Assembly (NCBI RefSeq): GCF_964355755.1
Contig: NC_092680.1
Coordinates: 13,929,001 to 13,993,000, forward strand
Reading direction: 5' to 3'
Source of the DNA: Antedon mediterranea
Taxonomy: Eukaryota > Echinodermata > Crinoidea > Comatulida > Antedonidae
DNA: 64,000 bases
In this document: positions 49,901 through 56,325 of the stretch, piece after piece
Layout: each line of letters opens with the position of its first letter
Numbering within the stretch: position 1 is the stretch's first letter
The notes under the pieces: model-generated
What the model was told of the DNA's origin: nothing
Seen by the model: only the letters and a program-made list of their open reading frames with translations
Databases searched by the model: none
Program-made: the position numbers and the translations under genes

Positions 49901-52707
49901 GGTATTTGATGATATGTTTCCCTGTAGGGGTTTTTGATGATATGTTTCCCTGGAGTGGTATTTGATGATATGTTTCCCGGGAGAGGTTTTTGATGATATG
50001 TTCCCGGGAGAGGTATTTGATGATATGTTTCCCTGGAGTGGTGTTTGGTGATATGTTTCCCGGGAGAGGTATTTGATGATATGTTTCCCTGGAGTGGTAT
50101 TTGATGATATGTTTCCCGGGAGAGGTATTTGATGATATGTTTCCCTGGAGTGGTATTTGATGATATGTTTCCCGGGAGAGGTATTTGATGATATGTTTCC
50201 CGGGAGAGGTTTTTGATGATATGTTCCCGGGAGAGGTATTTGATGATATGTTTCCCTGGAGTGGTGTTTGATGATATGTTTCCCGGGAGAGGTATTTGAT
50301 GATATGTTTCCCGGGAGAGGTTTTTGATGATATGTTCCCGGGAGAGGTATTTGATGATATGTTCCCGGGAGAGGTATTTGATGATATGTTTCCCTGGAGT
50401 GGTATTTGATGATATGTTTCCCTGGAGTGGTATTTGATGATATGTTCCCGGGAGAGGTATTTGATGATATGTTTCCCTGTAGGGGTTTTTGATGATATGT
50501 TTCCCTGGAGTGGTGTTTGATGATATGTTCCCGGGAGTGGTGTTTGATGATATGTTCCCGGGAGAGGTATTTGATGATATGTTTCCCTGGAGTGGTGTTT
50601 GATGATATGTTCCCGGGAGAGGTATTTGATGATATGTTTCCCTGTAGGAGTATTTGATGATATGTTCCCGGGAGTGGTGTTTGATGATATGTTCCCGGGA
50701 GAGATATTTGATATGTTTCACTGGAGTGGTGTTTGATGATATGTTCCCGGGAGAGGTATTTGATGATATGTTTCCCTGGAGGGGTATTTGATGATATGTT
50801 TCCCTGTAGGAGTATTTGATGATATGTTTCCCTGGAGTGGTGTTTGATGATATGTTCCCGGGAGAGGTATTTGATATGTTTCCCTGGAGTGGTGTTTGGT
50901 GATATGTTTCCCTGGAGGGGTATTTGATGATATGTTTCCCTGTAGGGGTTTTTGATGATATGTTTCCCTGGAGTGGTGTTTGATGATATGTTTCCCGGGA
51001 GAGGTATTTGATGATATGTTTCCCTGGAGTGGTATTTGATGATATGTTTCCCTGGAGTGGTGTTTGATGATATGTTTCCCTGGAGTGGTATTTGATGATA
51101 TGTTCCCGGGAGAGGTATTTGATGATATGTTTCCCTGTAGGGGTTTTTGATGATATGTTTCCCTGTAGGGGTTTTTGATGATATGTTTCCCTGTAGGGGT
51201 TTTTGATGATATGTTTCCCTGTAGGGGTATTTGATGATATGTTTCCCTGGAGTGGTGTTTGATGATATGTTTCCCGGGAGAGGTATTTGATGATATGTTT
51301 CCCTGGAGTGGTATTTGATGATATGTTCCCGGGAGAGGTATTTGATGATATGTTTCCCTGTAGGGGTTTTTGATGATATGTTTCCCTGGAGTGGTGTTTG
51401 ATGATATGTTCCCGGGAGAGGTATTTGATGATATGTTTCCCTGGAGTGGTGTTTGATATGTTCCCGGGAGAGGTATTTGATGATATGTTCCCTGGAGTGG
51501 TGTTTGATGATATGTTTCCCTGGAGTGGTATTTGATGATATGTTCCCTGGAGTGGTGTTTGATGATATGCTCCCGGGAGAGGTTTTTGATGATATGTTTC
51601 CCTGTAGGGGTTTTTGATGATATGTTTCCCTGTAGGGGTTTTTGATGATATGCTCCCGGGAGAGGTATTTGATGATATGTTCCCGGGAGAGGTATTTGAT
51701 GATATGTTTCCCTGTAGGGGTTTTTGATGATATGTTTCCCTGTAGGGGTTTTTGATGATATGTTTCCCTGGAGTGGTGTTTGATGATATGTTTCCCTGTA
51801 GGGGTTTTTGATGATATGTTTCCCTGTAGGGGTTTTTGATGATATGTTTCCCTGTAGGGGTTTTTGATGATATGTTTCCCTGTAGGGGTATTTGATGATA
51901 TGTTCCCGGGAGTGGTGTTTGATGATATGTTCCCTGGAGAGGTATTTGATGATATGTTCCCGGGAGTGGTGTTTGATGATATGTTCCCTGGAGGGGTGTT
52001 TGATGATATGTTCCCTGGAGAGGTATTTGATGATATGTTCCCGGGAGGGGTGTTTGATGATATGTTCCCTGGAGGGATTATTATTTTTTGCTGATAGGTT
52101 TCCTTTTTTATAGTTTTTAGAGTTTTTCAAGTAGTTTAATTAGTTTTCCTACACCTCATTATAATGCTATATTATTATGTTCAGGCAAGATGTTTACTCA
52201 TATTAACAGCTTTAATCAAGTTTTCCACTATATAGCTACGGTATATGCAGTTAATGAAATGCTTGCTAAAAGTGTACAGTAAACTCTCTGAAAACCACTG
52301 AAAGCCTTTAGTCAACACACAACTTCTGATTTTTATGAGGAATAGTGAGAATACAATCTCTCTAGTTTTACTCTTTGAAAAGGACAGATTGTAAGAATTT
52401 ATTTTGAGAACTAAAGTATATACTGGTTTTGTTAGAGTTTTCTGTGGATCTTAATAAATGGGCTTATATAGGCTTTTAGAAATAATAATTAGTAAATTAA
52501 TTATATATTAAAACAACTGGGATTCTTTATCACAGTGGCACCTATTTACTTACAAATAACATTTTCGGATTTTTTTCAAAAATTTGGTTATTAATATTGA
52601 AGAATTGAATTGAATTAAATTGTGTTTTTTTGATATTCTGTCTTGTTTTAGATGTTGACTCCGAGCTCTCACAGATTTTAAAGAAGTTTAACATAAAAAC
52701 GACATGA
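13801..52707 (+). CDS. STAP-like PH-SH2 adaptor protein, 5' partial, 13 exons
   Basis: Signal-transducing adaptor protein family member: a membrane-recruited docking adaptor that binds phosphotyrosine through SH2. Proposed exons: 13801-13911, 26701-26757, 30604-30789, 31114-31374, 32927-33065, 33751-33798, 35274-35357, 39014-39036, 39539-39581, 41456-41551, 42591-42644, 44369-44616 and a last exon from 52652 or 52666 to 52707. All have AG/GT borders, and the reading phase stays consistent through exon 12. About 460 residues are present: the end of PH, a basic linker with EHISLLPGQI, SH2, then a tail of roughly 245 residues. As I recall, human STAP1 has the same order, with [10 protein letters not shown] just before its SH2 and FVKETRGNLRPF near the SH2 end; here the latter reads FVEKSGGNLKPM. 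Human STAP1 is about 295 residues, so this tail is much longer. The start and PH strands 1-4 are missing. Whether it equals STAP1 or STAP2 cannot be decided, so no symbol is given. Confidence 0.85.
14405..17590 (-). mobile_element. tandem pair of Helitron-like non-autonomous elements with duplicated flank
   Basis: Unit spacing is about 1545 bases: TGAGATATTTGTTACACAAA starts near 14457, 16005 and 17549. Each of the first two units has, read on the - strand, a 3' end made of the hairpin AATTCGTCA-AAG-TGACGAATT, then AAATT and CTAG (CTAG at 14534-14537 and 16081-16084 on +). A short hairpin before CTAG is the Helitron 3' signature. The flank beyond CTAG (about 130 bases) is repeated too, and a third copy of it ends at 17590, so the locus was duplicated in tandem after insertion. 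No helicase frame is seen. Confidence 0.6.
17622..17657. repeat. short palindrome TAGGTGATCATTT / AAATGATCACCTA
   Basis: Reverse-complementary 13-base arms around a short centre. The left arm is the same TAGGTGATCATTTT that follows the Helitron-like ends at 14565 and 16111, which suggests an end-to-end junction of relic ends. Confidence 0.55.
17690..18270 (+). repeat. dispersed repeat family R, long copy
   Basis: It runs from AAAGGGCCCATAAATTTACC to CTTACGTAAATTTATATATA. Other copies: 37475-37940 (closest), 46005-46313, 28680-29310 (gapped) and 35578-35822 (reverse). No end structure was identified. Confidence 0.75.
18508..18688. mobile_element. fold-back repeat family FB, short two-armed copy
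   Basis: ACTTGCACTGATGAAG at the left and CTTCATCAGTGCAAGT at the right are perfect inverted ends. Inside, GCTCTGCTAATTTGTCTGGC pairs with its complement at 18625-18645. Frames across it are chance. Confidence 0.8.
18773..21142. mobile_element. 2.4 kb structure with ~660-base inverted arms (CTCCGCCAAGGAGG repeat family)
   Basis: The left arm 18773-19434 starts TTACCTCCGCCAAGGAGGTA and ends GGAGTGGCTTTCTAG. The right arm, about 20480-21142, is its reverse complement and ends CCTTAGCGGAGGTAA. AGCAGGATTACTCAAAAAGT and GATCTTTACCAAAATGA occur in both. About 1 kb of unrelated sequence lies between. Each arm resembles one copy of a widespread short repeat of marine animals, so this may be two opposed copies rather than one fold-back element. 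A third copy starts at 63909. Confidence 0.75.
19972..20036. repeat. short degenerate tandem repeat
   Basis: GGACAACTACCCCCT is repeated about four times with changes (GGACAACTATTACCC, GGAAAACTACTACCT, GGACAATTAGG). Confidence 0.6.
21810..21841. repeat. perfect 32-base palindrome
   Basis: The left half AGTTATCCGCTTGGTA is followed by its exact reverse complement TACCAAGCGGATAACT. CCTTGT follows it, as it also follows the two related hairpins downstream. Confidence 0.9.
21884..21979. repeat. two further hairpins of the same design
   Basis: AGTTATCCGCT-TAGT-AGCGGATAACT occurs at 21884-21909 and again at 21954-21979, each followed by CCTTGTAA. A T-rich spacer separates them. GCGGATAACT also occurs right before the terminal hairpins of the neighbouring Helitron-like units. 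Confidence 0.85.
22027..23410 (+). mobile_element. Helitron-like non-autonomous element, copy 1
   Basis: It starts TCTTTCTTTC and ends in the hairpin AACTCGTCA-AAG-TGACGAGTT, the spacer TCATGT and CTAG (23407-23410), followed by T. A 5' TC, a short 3' hairpin, CTAG and insertion before T are the Helitron hallmarks. The inside has no coding capacity; it shares CGTATGGCCACACGAATGTA and related stretches with copy 2. The 5' end is approximate. Confidence 0.65.
23412..24740 (+). mobile_element. Helitron-like non-autonomous element, copy 2, abutting copy 1
   Basis: It begins one base after the end of copy 1 (TCTTCTTTCC) and ends with the same hairpin and CTAG at 24737-24740. Head-to-tail abutment with a single T between fits rolling-circle insertion of one element at the end of another. 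Confidence 0.65.
24801..25632. mobile_element. non-autonomous PIF/Harbinger-like element
   Basis: The left end GGGCCTGTTCTG and the right end CAGAAACAGACCC are inverted, flanked by TTA at 24798-24800 and 25633-25635. Subterminal AACCGATTA / TAATCGATT motifs also pair. At 832 bases it has no transposase. Confidence 0.68.
26701..26757 (+). CDS. STAP-like exon: PH C-terminal helix
   Basis: 19 codons, phase 0/0, acceptor tcaattttag, donor ATG|gtacgt. The peptide ATSSEDRDTWIVKIYAVTM has the invariant Trp of the PH C-terminal helix in the usual setting (Glu-Asp-Arg-x-x-Trp, then an aliphatic residue). It joins directly to the linker exon, as in STAP proteins, where the helix runs into the SLLPGQ segment. 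Confidence 0.82.
27560..27878. mobile_element. fold-back repeat family FB, long two-armed copy
   Basis: Two arms of roughly 150 bases, ACTTGCACTGATGAAGGGCT...CAAATCC-type sequence and its reverse complement, meet at a TA-rich centre near 27730-27748. GGCAACACTAGCCCTTCATC closes the right arm. The right arm has lost a few internal bases relative to the left. Confidence 0.85.
28680..29310 (+). repeat. dispersed repeat family R, gapped copy
   Basis: 28680-28780 matches the start of the copy at 17690, and 29250-29310 (ATACCATCGAGTAAA) matches its end. The middle is unrelated or highly diverged. Confidence 0.5.
29581..29769. repeat. perfect 60-base tandem triplication
   Basis: Three identical 60-base units start at 29581, 29641 and 29701 (each CCTAGGCTATAGGCTTGCTT to CTAGGCTACCTTAAG), followed by nine bases of a fourth. 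Zero differences imply a very recent event or an assembly artefact. Confidence 0.97.
30604..30789 (+). CDS. STAP-like exon: inter-domain linker with SLLPGQ motif
   Basis: 62 codons, phase 0/0, acceptor tttcttcag, donor CCA|gtaagt. It begins GRVPEHISLLPGQIQDVNEI, followed by a charged helix, AAEKQRRDVV. As I recall, human STAP1 has [23 protein letters not shown] at the same place, which is the strongest single diagnostic of the family here. The second half is Pro/Arg/Ser-rich (TPGTGRRVTPNVPP) and ends SVLYNDP, where the Tyr could be a phosphosite. Confidence 0.88.
31114..31374 (+). CDS. STAP-like exon: SH2 domain, first part
   Basis: 87 codons, phase 0/0, acceptor cttttcag, donor GAG|gtatag. 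After YFFYPPHLRK comes the SH2 start WFFNKLSRDHAEQIL. The phosphotyrosine pocket follows as DLLIRES, the FLVRES-type signature with its binding Arg intact. Next are FSLSVRQD and RHYRF, the latter containing the conserved His of strand D. The exon ends at HIDDE. Nothing suggests loss of phosphotyrosine binding. Confidence 0.93.
31375..32926 (+). other. intron between the two SH2 exons
   Basis: Mostly occupied by the pogo/mariner-like element at 31686-32619. The rest is AT-rich and unassigned. Confidence 0.65.
31686..32619. mobile_element. non-autonomous pogo/mariner-like element inside the SH2 intron
   Basis: The left end GTCGACCTTCTCATTTACG and the right end GTAAATGAGAAGGTCGACTG are inverted repeats flanked by TA. 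The end motif CGTAAATGAGAAGG is repeated just inside both termini (31728-31745 and 32578-32600). No transposase frame is seen. Confidence 0.65.
32927..33065 (+). CDS. STAP-like exon: SH2 domain, C-terminal part
   Basis: 139 bases, phase 0 in and phase 1 out, acceptor tattttag, donor ATTG|gtacgt. The peptide runs HPPLPTMYDLIKFFVEKSGG, then NLKPM and LKLPH. This is the second SH2 helix and last strand; as I recall, STAP1 has SVIDYFVKETRGNLRPF at this place. It ends the folded part of the protein. Confidence 0.9.
33253..33383. mobile_element. small TIR element
   Basis: The ends AAAAGCTCTCTCTA and TAGACAGAGCTTT are imperfect inverted repeats. Inside is TGTCAAACTAGTTTGATAGTGTAGACAG. A related end (AAAGCTCTCTCTACACTATC) recurs at about 44860. 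Confidence 0.5.
33751..33798 (+). CDS. STAP-like tail exon with RRKSEP motif
   Basis: 48 bases, phase 1/1, acceptor ccttctgcag, donor AATT|gtatgt. It encodes ASKLRSYRRKSEPVVN. RRKSEP is a basophilic kinase and 14-3-3 type site. A later exon (42591-42644) carries RRRQSEPIV, so the two small exons look like paralogous cassettes. Both lengths are multiples of three with matching phases, so either could be skipped without a frameshift. Confidence 0.75.
34313..34490. mobile_element. 178-base MITE with TTAA target duplication (piggyBac-like)
   Basis: The left end AGCTTGGTTCCCAC and the right end GGAACCACGCT form inverted repeats flanked by TTAA on both sides (34309-34312 and 34491-34494). Subterminal AACGTAACGCAAGGACGTAA pairs with TTGCGTTACGTCCTTGCG, so most of the element folds back. 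Confidence 0.75.
35073..35087. repeat. run of 15 G
   Basis: Homopolymer in the transcribed strand of the STAP-like gene's intron. Confidence 0.95.
35274..35357 (+). CDS. STAP-like tail exon with DDYLPP motif
   Basis: 84 bases, phase 1/1, acceptor tgttatag, donor CAAG|gtaatg. The peptide includes YPKDPENGERSPLDTPPDDY followed by LPPMIHQ. Acidic residues before Tyr and LPP after it make a plausible tyrosine-phosphorylation and SH2-docking site. The Pro-rich context fits an unstructured adaptor tail. Confidence 0.78.
35846..36640 (-). mobile_element. 5'-truncated LINE (Rex1/L2-like) with (TTATC)n tail
   Basis: On the - strand from 36640 the frame reads NNDENYRSEIQRFVKFCDDN, then YLQINASKTKEMIIDFRTK, QYKYLGIVFNDKLSW and TNRFAKSFIPSGIIQYNR, ending at 35992. 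These are the end of the palm and the C-terminal part of a non-LTR reverse transcriptase. The 3' UTR ends AGGATCAATAAAAGTTATC followed by TTATC repeats (35846-35871 on +), the usual tail of Rex/L2-type LINEs. DRSSLLPKKLSDEDSK near 36770-36720 (-) may be a decayed piece of the YADD region beyond a short insertion. Confidence 0.82.
36978..37130 (+). mobile_element. degenerate tRNA-derived SINE head
   Basis: GGTGGTGTTTTCCTTCCAAT followed by the B box GGGGTTCAATCC (37036-37047) and TGACTTAGTGCC. The A box is poorly kept. It is a remnant at best. Confidence 0.4.
37475..37940 (+). repeat. dispersed repeat family R, second long copy
   Basis: It matches 17795-18270 over most of its length (GGAATGTTCCATT..., CTTACGTAAATTTATATATA). 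It contains a 69-codon frame at 37577-37786 starting MMLYSSCSFGFQPLKSIIVG, which is broken by stops in the copy at 17905. No function is inferred. Confidence 0.75.
39014..39036 (+). CDS. STAP-like tail micro-exon, 23 bases
   Basis: 23 bases, phase 1 in and phase 0 out, acceptor ctttttttcag, donor CCAA|gtaagt. It encodes ATGQPEFQ. Both splice sites are near-consensus and the phases fit both neighbours. Skipping it alone would break the frame; skipping it together with the next exon (66 bases) would not. Confidence 0.62.
39539..39581 (+). CDS. STAP-like tail exon with SYYNVP motif
   Basis: 43 bases, phase 0 in and phase 1 out, acceptor tttttatag, donor CCAG|gtaagt. It encodes NRGSPQHISYYNVP. 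The YYN fits the pY-x-N pattern bound by GRB2-type SH2 domains, and YNVP resembles other docking sites. Phosphorylation is inference. Confidence 0.7.
39717..40963. mobile_element. non-autonomous pogo/Tigger-like element
   Basis: The ends CAGTCAACTCTCCCAATA and TATTGGGAGAGTTGACTG are perfect inverted repeats of 18 bases flanked by TA (39715-39716 and 40964-40965). Subterminal repeats of GTCCGGTTTTCC type lie inside both ends. No transposase frame remains in 1247 bases. Confidence 0.85.
41456..41551 (+). CDS. STAP-like tail exon, Pro-rich with KRRQTVSD
   Basis: 96 bases, phase 1/1, acceptor ttttttatag, donor CCAG|gtaaca. The peptide ETQLHFDDVPNDPPPPTPKR continues RQTVSDTVRRPP. PPPPTPKRR is an SH3-ligand-like stretch (Pro-rich with flanking basic residues), and RRQTVS is a basophilic kinase site. 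Confidence 0.77.
41552..42590 (+). other. intron with a TIR element
   Basis: An element spans about 41951-42540: AAACGAGCGGTAACGG near the left end and CCGTTACCGCTCGTCTGTTT near the right end are inverted. A 113-codon frame at 41871-42212 crosses its border and is not believed. The rest is unassigned. Confidence 0.6.
42591..42644 (+). CDS. STAP-like tail exon with RRRQSEP motif
   Basis: 54 bases, phase 1/1, acceptor acctgatag, donor TCCT|gtatgt. It encodes ELPPSRRRQSEPIVKPTS and is similar in sequence and phase to exon 33751-33798 (YRRKSEPVV). This points to an internal exon duplication in the tail. Confidence 0.75.
42645..44368 (+). other. intron with a SINE
   Basis: It contains a tRNA-derived SINE (43079-43315) and a repeat segment near 43895-44030 shared with 10680-10720. 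It is otherwise AT-rich. Confidence 0.6.
43079..43315 (+). mobile_element. tRNA-derived SINE
   Basis: The head GATAGCCGAGTGGTTAGGAC carries an A box; the B box region is degraded (ATCAATTCCCGACAACTCCC). The body has CAGTCCACTCAGCTGTAAAT, GAGTACCTGG and ACAGCTCATTCTCCTACG, with a tail of TTTACCTTT repeats. This layout is typical of tRNA-derived SINEs of marine deuterostomes as I know them. Confidence 0.7.
44369..44616 (+). CDS. STAP-like tail exon, long Ser/Thr/Asn-rich
   Basis: 248 bases, phase 1 in and phase 0 out, acceptor gtgtgcag, donor GAA|gtgagt. It encodes about 82 residues of low-complexity, probably disordered tail, starting AITSLTRSATRPTTSHQTLR and ending NDDNMSTYLE. No domain is recognised. 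Reading past the donor is open for another 25 codons, so an intron-retained form would end at 44692. Confidence 0.75.
46005..46313 (+). repeat. dispersed repeat family R, shortened copy
   Basis: It runs from GAGATTAGAATGTTCCATTC to GCGTAAATTTATATATAGAT, with internal deletions relative to the copy at 17690. Confidence 0.7.
47972..52079. repeat. 4.1 kb minisatellite of 27/28-base units
   Basis: About 150 copies of a unit with the core TTTGATGATATGTT(T)CCC. Three main variants alternate: CCTGGAGTGGT(G/A), CCTGTAGGGGTTT and CCCGGGAGAGGTA. The 28-base form has TTT and the 27-base form TT before CCC. The left edge (47972-48350) is the most diverged. A rare variant, TTTCACTGG, occurs only at 48728, 49334 and 50715, each inside the same local order of variants, so larger blocks were duplicated. 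All three antisense frames of the unit lack stops, which produces antisense frames of 262, 461 and 470 codons; their breaks coincide with the TTTCACTGG variant (TGA on the - strand). I read these as by-products of the repeat, not genes. Confidence 0.95.
52652..52707 (+). CDS. STAP-like last coding exon (acceptor uncertain)
   Basis: The acceptor tcttgttttag gives an exon from 52652. Joined in phase 0 to the previous exon this reads MLTPSSHRF and stops at 52679-52681. A second AG 14 bases on (exon from 52666) gives LSQILKKFNIKTT with the stop TGA at 52705-52707. The same frame read from 52654 begins VDSELSQIL. The latter frame looks more like protein, but it needs either the second acceptor or an unseen phase 0-to-1 exon. 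A competing terminal exon at 46905 (acceptor ttacttgcag, SECDIF then stop) is also possible. The true C-terminus is undecided. Confidence 0.5.
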
Positions 52708-55700
52708 AGAGAGGATAAAGCTTCACATGGCACTGCCTATCAACATATATCTGTGAGCTCATTTTATTCAATGAAGATGGAAGATTAAAATATTAAATAT
52801 ATACATCAACTAGAAATAAGTAAAAATGAGAATTCTCAAGAAAATGAGTATGAACCATATATTTGTTATTTAATCATATTTGCAATCATTTATTGATGTT
52901 GCCATTATTCACAGCCCAGCCCAAAGTTGTCATCCCAGTTACTATATAAATTGTTTTGTGCTGTACCTGATTTGTAAAGATGGATTAAACACAACTGTGT
53001 ATTACACATGCATATACCCTGTATGATATACATGAACTGAATATACCATTCTGTAAATAGTGGTTTGTAAAATGAGGATAGCATATACTTGATTCACCCA
53101 ATGCTTTCTATCTAAGCAGGGCATAGCCATCAGTAAAAAAGTAAATTTTAAATGAATTAAAGCACTTTGGGTTATCTGTTAGATTATTTGAGAAAAAATT
53201 AATGGTAATTGATTTGACTAGGCTGCAAGGACCAAACCATTCTGTAAATATTTATTAGGATTAAAACACACTCGTGGAAATGTGTGTGTACTGTATATAT
53301 ATAATATAGAATGTACGTGGGTGTGCAAGGTCAAATGGGTGGAAACATCAAAATTTCAATTGCATTTTAATTAAAGTAATTAACATGAATATTTTAATTT
53401 ATATAATTGATTGATATAATTGTTTCGGATTGTAAAAGTAATTTTCAAAAATAATTAATAAGAAGTTGTTTGTACCAAGTAATCTTTTATTGCATGATCT
53501 ATGCTACATTGAAATTGATATAGAATTTTGGAAAAACAGAGTGTACTTCCAAACAAGATGGCGCTAATTGAAGTGTGAAATTGTGATTCTGAAATCAAGT
53601 AGTTTTAACACAAATTGTGAGTGGTTTGACATATAAAATGTGTAAATTGTGTAAATATAGCTACATAATGAGCATGAGTTTGTGAGTAGTACTTGACCCA
53701 TGTGTTTCGTGTCATCTGCTTGCTCTTCTTTCTTTTATTTTACGTCACTTTCATGGGATGTTTCAATTATTCAATTTAAAATATATTTTTGAAAGCATAT
53801 CCTGGGGGCGAGATAGTAAATATGAAAGTAGATCTGTGTTTAAAATAGCTTTGACAATTTGTCAGATCATATGAATATTATTCATAGATACTTCGGAAGA
53901 CCATATAAAAAATATTTTTTAGCAAAGCGCTAATGTGACCAGAGGCACTGAATCTAAAAATTGTCTTTAAAATCTGCTTGAATTTAAAAGGAAAAATATG
54001 TAAATTATTCTAGGTACACAGTTTAATAGATGAATTTAATATTTGATTTTCAATATCAATGTAGGATTGTTTATAATACCATTATTATTTATTTAGAAAT
54101 TACAATTAAAATGTTGAATGGAAATGAATGTGATATACTGTAACTAAGTGGTGTTCCCTTGATACTTTCTCTGTCATATGATGTCCACATAGGAGTGTAA
54201 ATATGTACCTGATAGGATATGACTGATTTGGAAGTGGTTAGACTTGAGTTTTGAATAAGAAAATAACAATTAGTACTTAAATTATTGATACATATCGAAA
54301 CTAGTTTTGGAACACCTTGTAACGCTTCAATATGTTTGTTTTGGCCAACTTAATAGTTTTGCATTCCAATACAATATATAATTCGAAAATGTATGAATGT
54401 GTTTTTTCATGTAACTTATTATTTCTTCCATATTTGATTTTATTTTTGTACTGTACTTGGAAAGTTTTAAGTGGTCAATTTACCAAATGCTGTCATACTT
54501 TTAGCCATACTTTCTTATCTACTTCCTCAACTGGTTGAGAATTATAAGCATCATGATTTTATTTTTGTTAATTAAAATGGCTTAGGGTATGATTGCATTT
54601 TGACCTGTCATGTGTGACCCTAGAGGGTGATATAACCATTATTTATGCATACTTATAATATTTTTTAAGATCTTTTTAAACTGTTTATAAAATAAGAGGC
54701 CAATGTGTATGTATTATTAATTAATATTGTAACAATAATCTTATTTTTTAATTTTTCAAGCAATTTGTAAAATATAGTTTAATTGTAAATATTGTTGTTG
54801 AAAATGAATATTATTACAACGATTCTAAGCATTTTAGGCCATTACTGTACGTTTGTATATTTAAAAATTACTTAATCATGTGAATTAATTAGTCTAATTA
54901 AAGCTAATGAAATGAATACTAATATGTAAATATGTTTTACAATTATATAATTATTACTTGGATATAAACAAAATGCAAATTTAAAACAAATATTTTCCAT
55001 CATCAAGTTGGGATATAATTGTTATATAAATGATGGAGATGGATGGGTTTGTTTTTTAATTTAACCCACACAAAACTCAATTGTGTGTCATCTCTCTCAC
55101 ACATTTTAAAGTTTTCATATAAACATTTTAGAATGGGAAATTGAAGACTGATCATTAAAAATAAATGATGAGTGGTGTTTAAGTTATATCTGGTTAATTA
55201 GTGTTAAAGCTATATATCTGTATTTTCAAATAAACAAGACAAAAACCAGACAAAAACTCATTTGAAAGTTTCTTTGTCTTCATTATATTCACTGTAATAG
55301 AAAAGAAAGAAATAGAAAAATGCTTGTTTTGACCTTTGACCATAAATTTGGATTACCTCAATATCTCATTAACGACTGGCTGTAGAGATTTCAAATTTGT
55401 CCCAAATTATTCAGAATGCCCACTTTAATGAAAGAATATAAATATGGGTCTTCTGAGTCTTTTGACACCAAAATTGTTTACTTCCACCTACTGGTTGTCA
55501 AAATATAGTAAATATTGTTAAGATGGCAGCCATTTTGAAAAATAGCCCAATCAGGTTAAAGCAGACCGGGGGAAACCCCAGGTACTTCTAGTATGTTGTT
55601 CAACCTCAGGGACCTATCCTAAAAAATTCAGCTTTAGCATATTTAGCCTTTTTTTTTTTTTTTTCTTTTTTCTGGATAGCTACTTAGCAAGTGCAAAATG

Positions 55701-55849
55701 TTTTCACGCTGCTGCTCTAGCCAGCTACGTCCCATGAGGACTACTCATTCAGAAGCTAAAGCAAGCAGCAGTATCTAAGTTTTGCGACTTTGTAAACTCA
55801 ACTATAATTTATAGATCCCAGCTGCTGGACCCAAAAAACGTCTGGGAAA

Positions 55850-55960
55850 AGAGAGTCTATGAGGGCTCATGGTTGAACGATTTTGGATTCTCGCTCTTTG
55901 ATTGGTTGATGCAAATCAACAGATTGTGGAAGAATTTGCTCACTTGTACCATGTTGTCTC
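55850..55960. repeat. dispersed repeat copy
   Basis: GAACGATTTTGGATTCTCGC TCTTTGATTGGTTGATGC matches 4855-4890 and, less well, 30145-30180. Confidence 0.65.
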
Positions 55961-55998
55961 TAGAGGGTATTCAGTTGCATGCCTACAGGTTGAGGTCA

Positions 55999-56020
55999 TA
56001 CACACACACACACACACACA
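55999..56020. repeat. (CA)n microsatellite
   Basis: About ten CA units. Confidence 0.95.
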
Positions 56021-56295
56021 GCACATTAAAGTTCAAAATTGACCATTTTTAAATGGGCATGTGATTCATAATTATGTATTTTTGCGATTAATCATAAATA
56101 TATCTGAAGAAAGAACAATGTCGAGCAGTGCTTTTGTAAGAAATATTTATTGTTTATTATCAAGAATCAAATGAATTCAATTGAGATTCAATTATTGGGA
56201 CCAATTTCAGAACATTGAGTACTTTACGAGGAAATCGAGCAACCCAAGTTGGTATACGTTTAAAAATGTTGAGATGTAAAAATTATTTAAAAAAA

Positions 56296-56325
56296 CTAGA
56301 TTGAAACTCGTCACTTTGAGGAGTT
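56296..56325 (-). mobile_element. isolated Helitron-like 3' end
   Basis: On the - strand: hairpin AACTCCTCA-AAG-TGACGAGTT (one mismatch), TCAAT, then CTAG. It is the same end as at 23407 and 24737. The body of the element was not recognised. Confidence 0.5.

Larger units (their letters stand above)
44617..52651 (+). other. 8 kb last intron of the STAP-like gene
   Basis: It holds a TIR-type end near 44860-44960, a third copy of repeat R (46005-46313), a possible alternative terminal exon at 46905 and a 4.1 kb minisatellite (47972-52079). No independent gene is supported. Confidence 0.6.

Noticed and set aside
47972-52079. CRISPR-like regular repeat array
   Set aside because: The units abut without unique spacers, the period is 27/28 bases and the context is a metazoan intron; it is a minisatellite.
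48551-52130. Antisense genes of 262 to 470 codons
   Set aside because: They consist only of minisatellite units, use GTG-type starts at variant units and are open in every frame of the unit.
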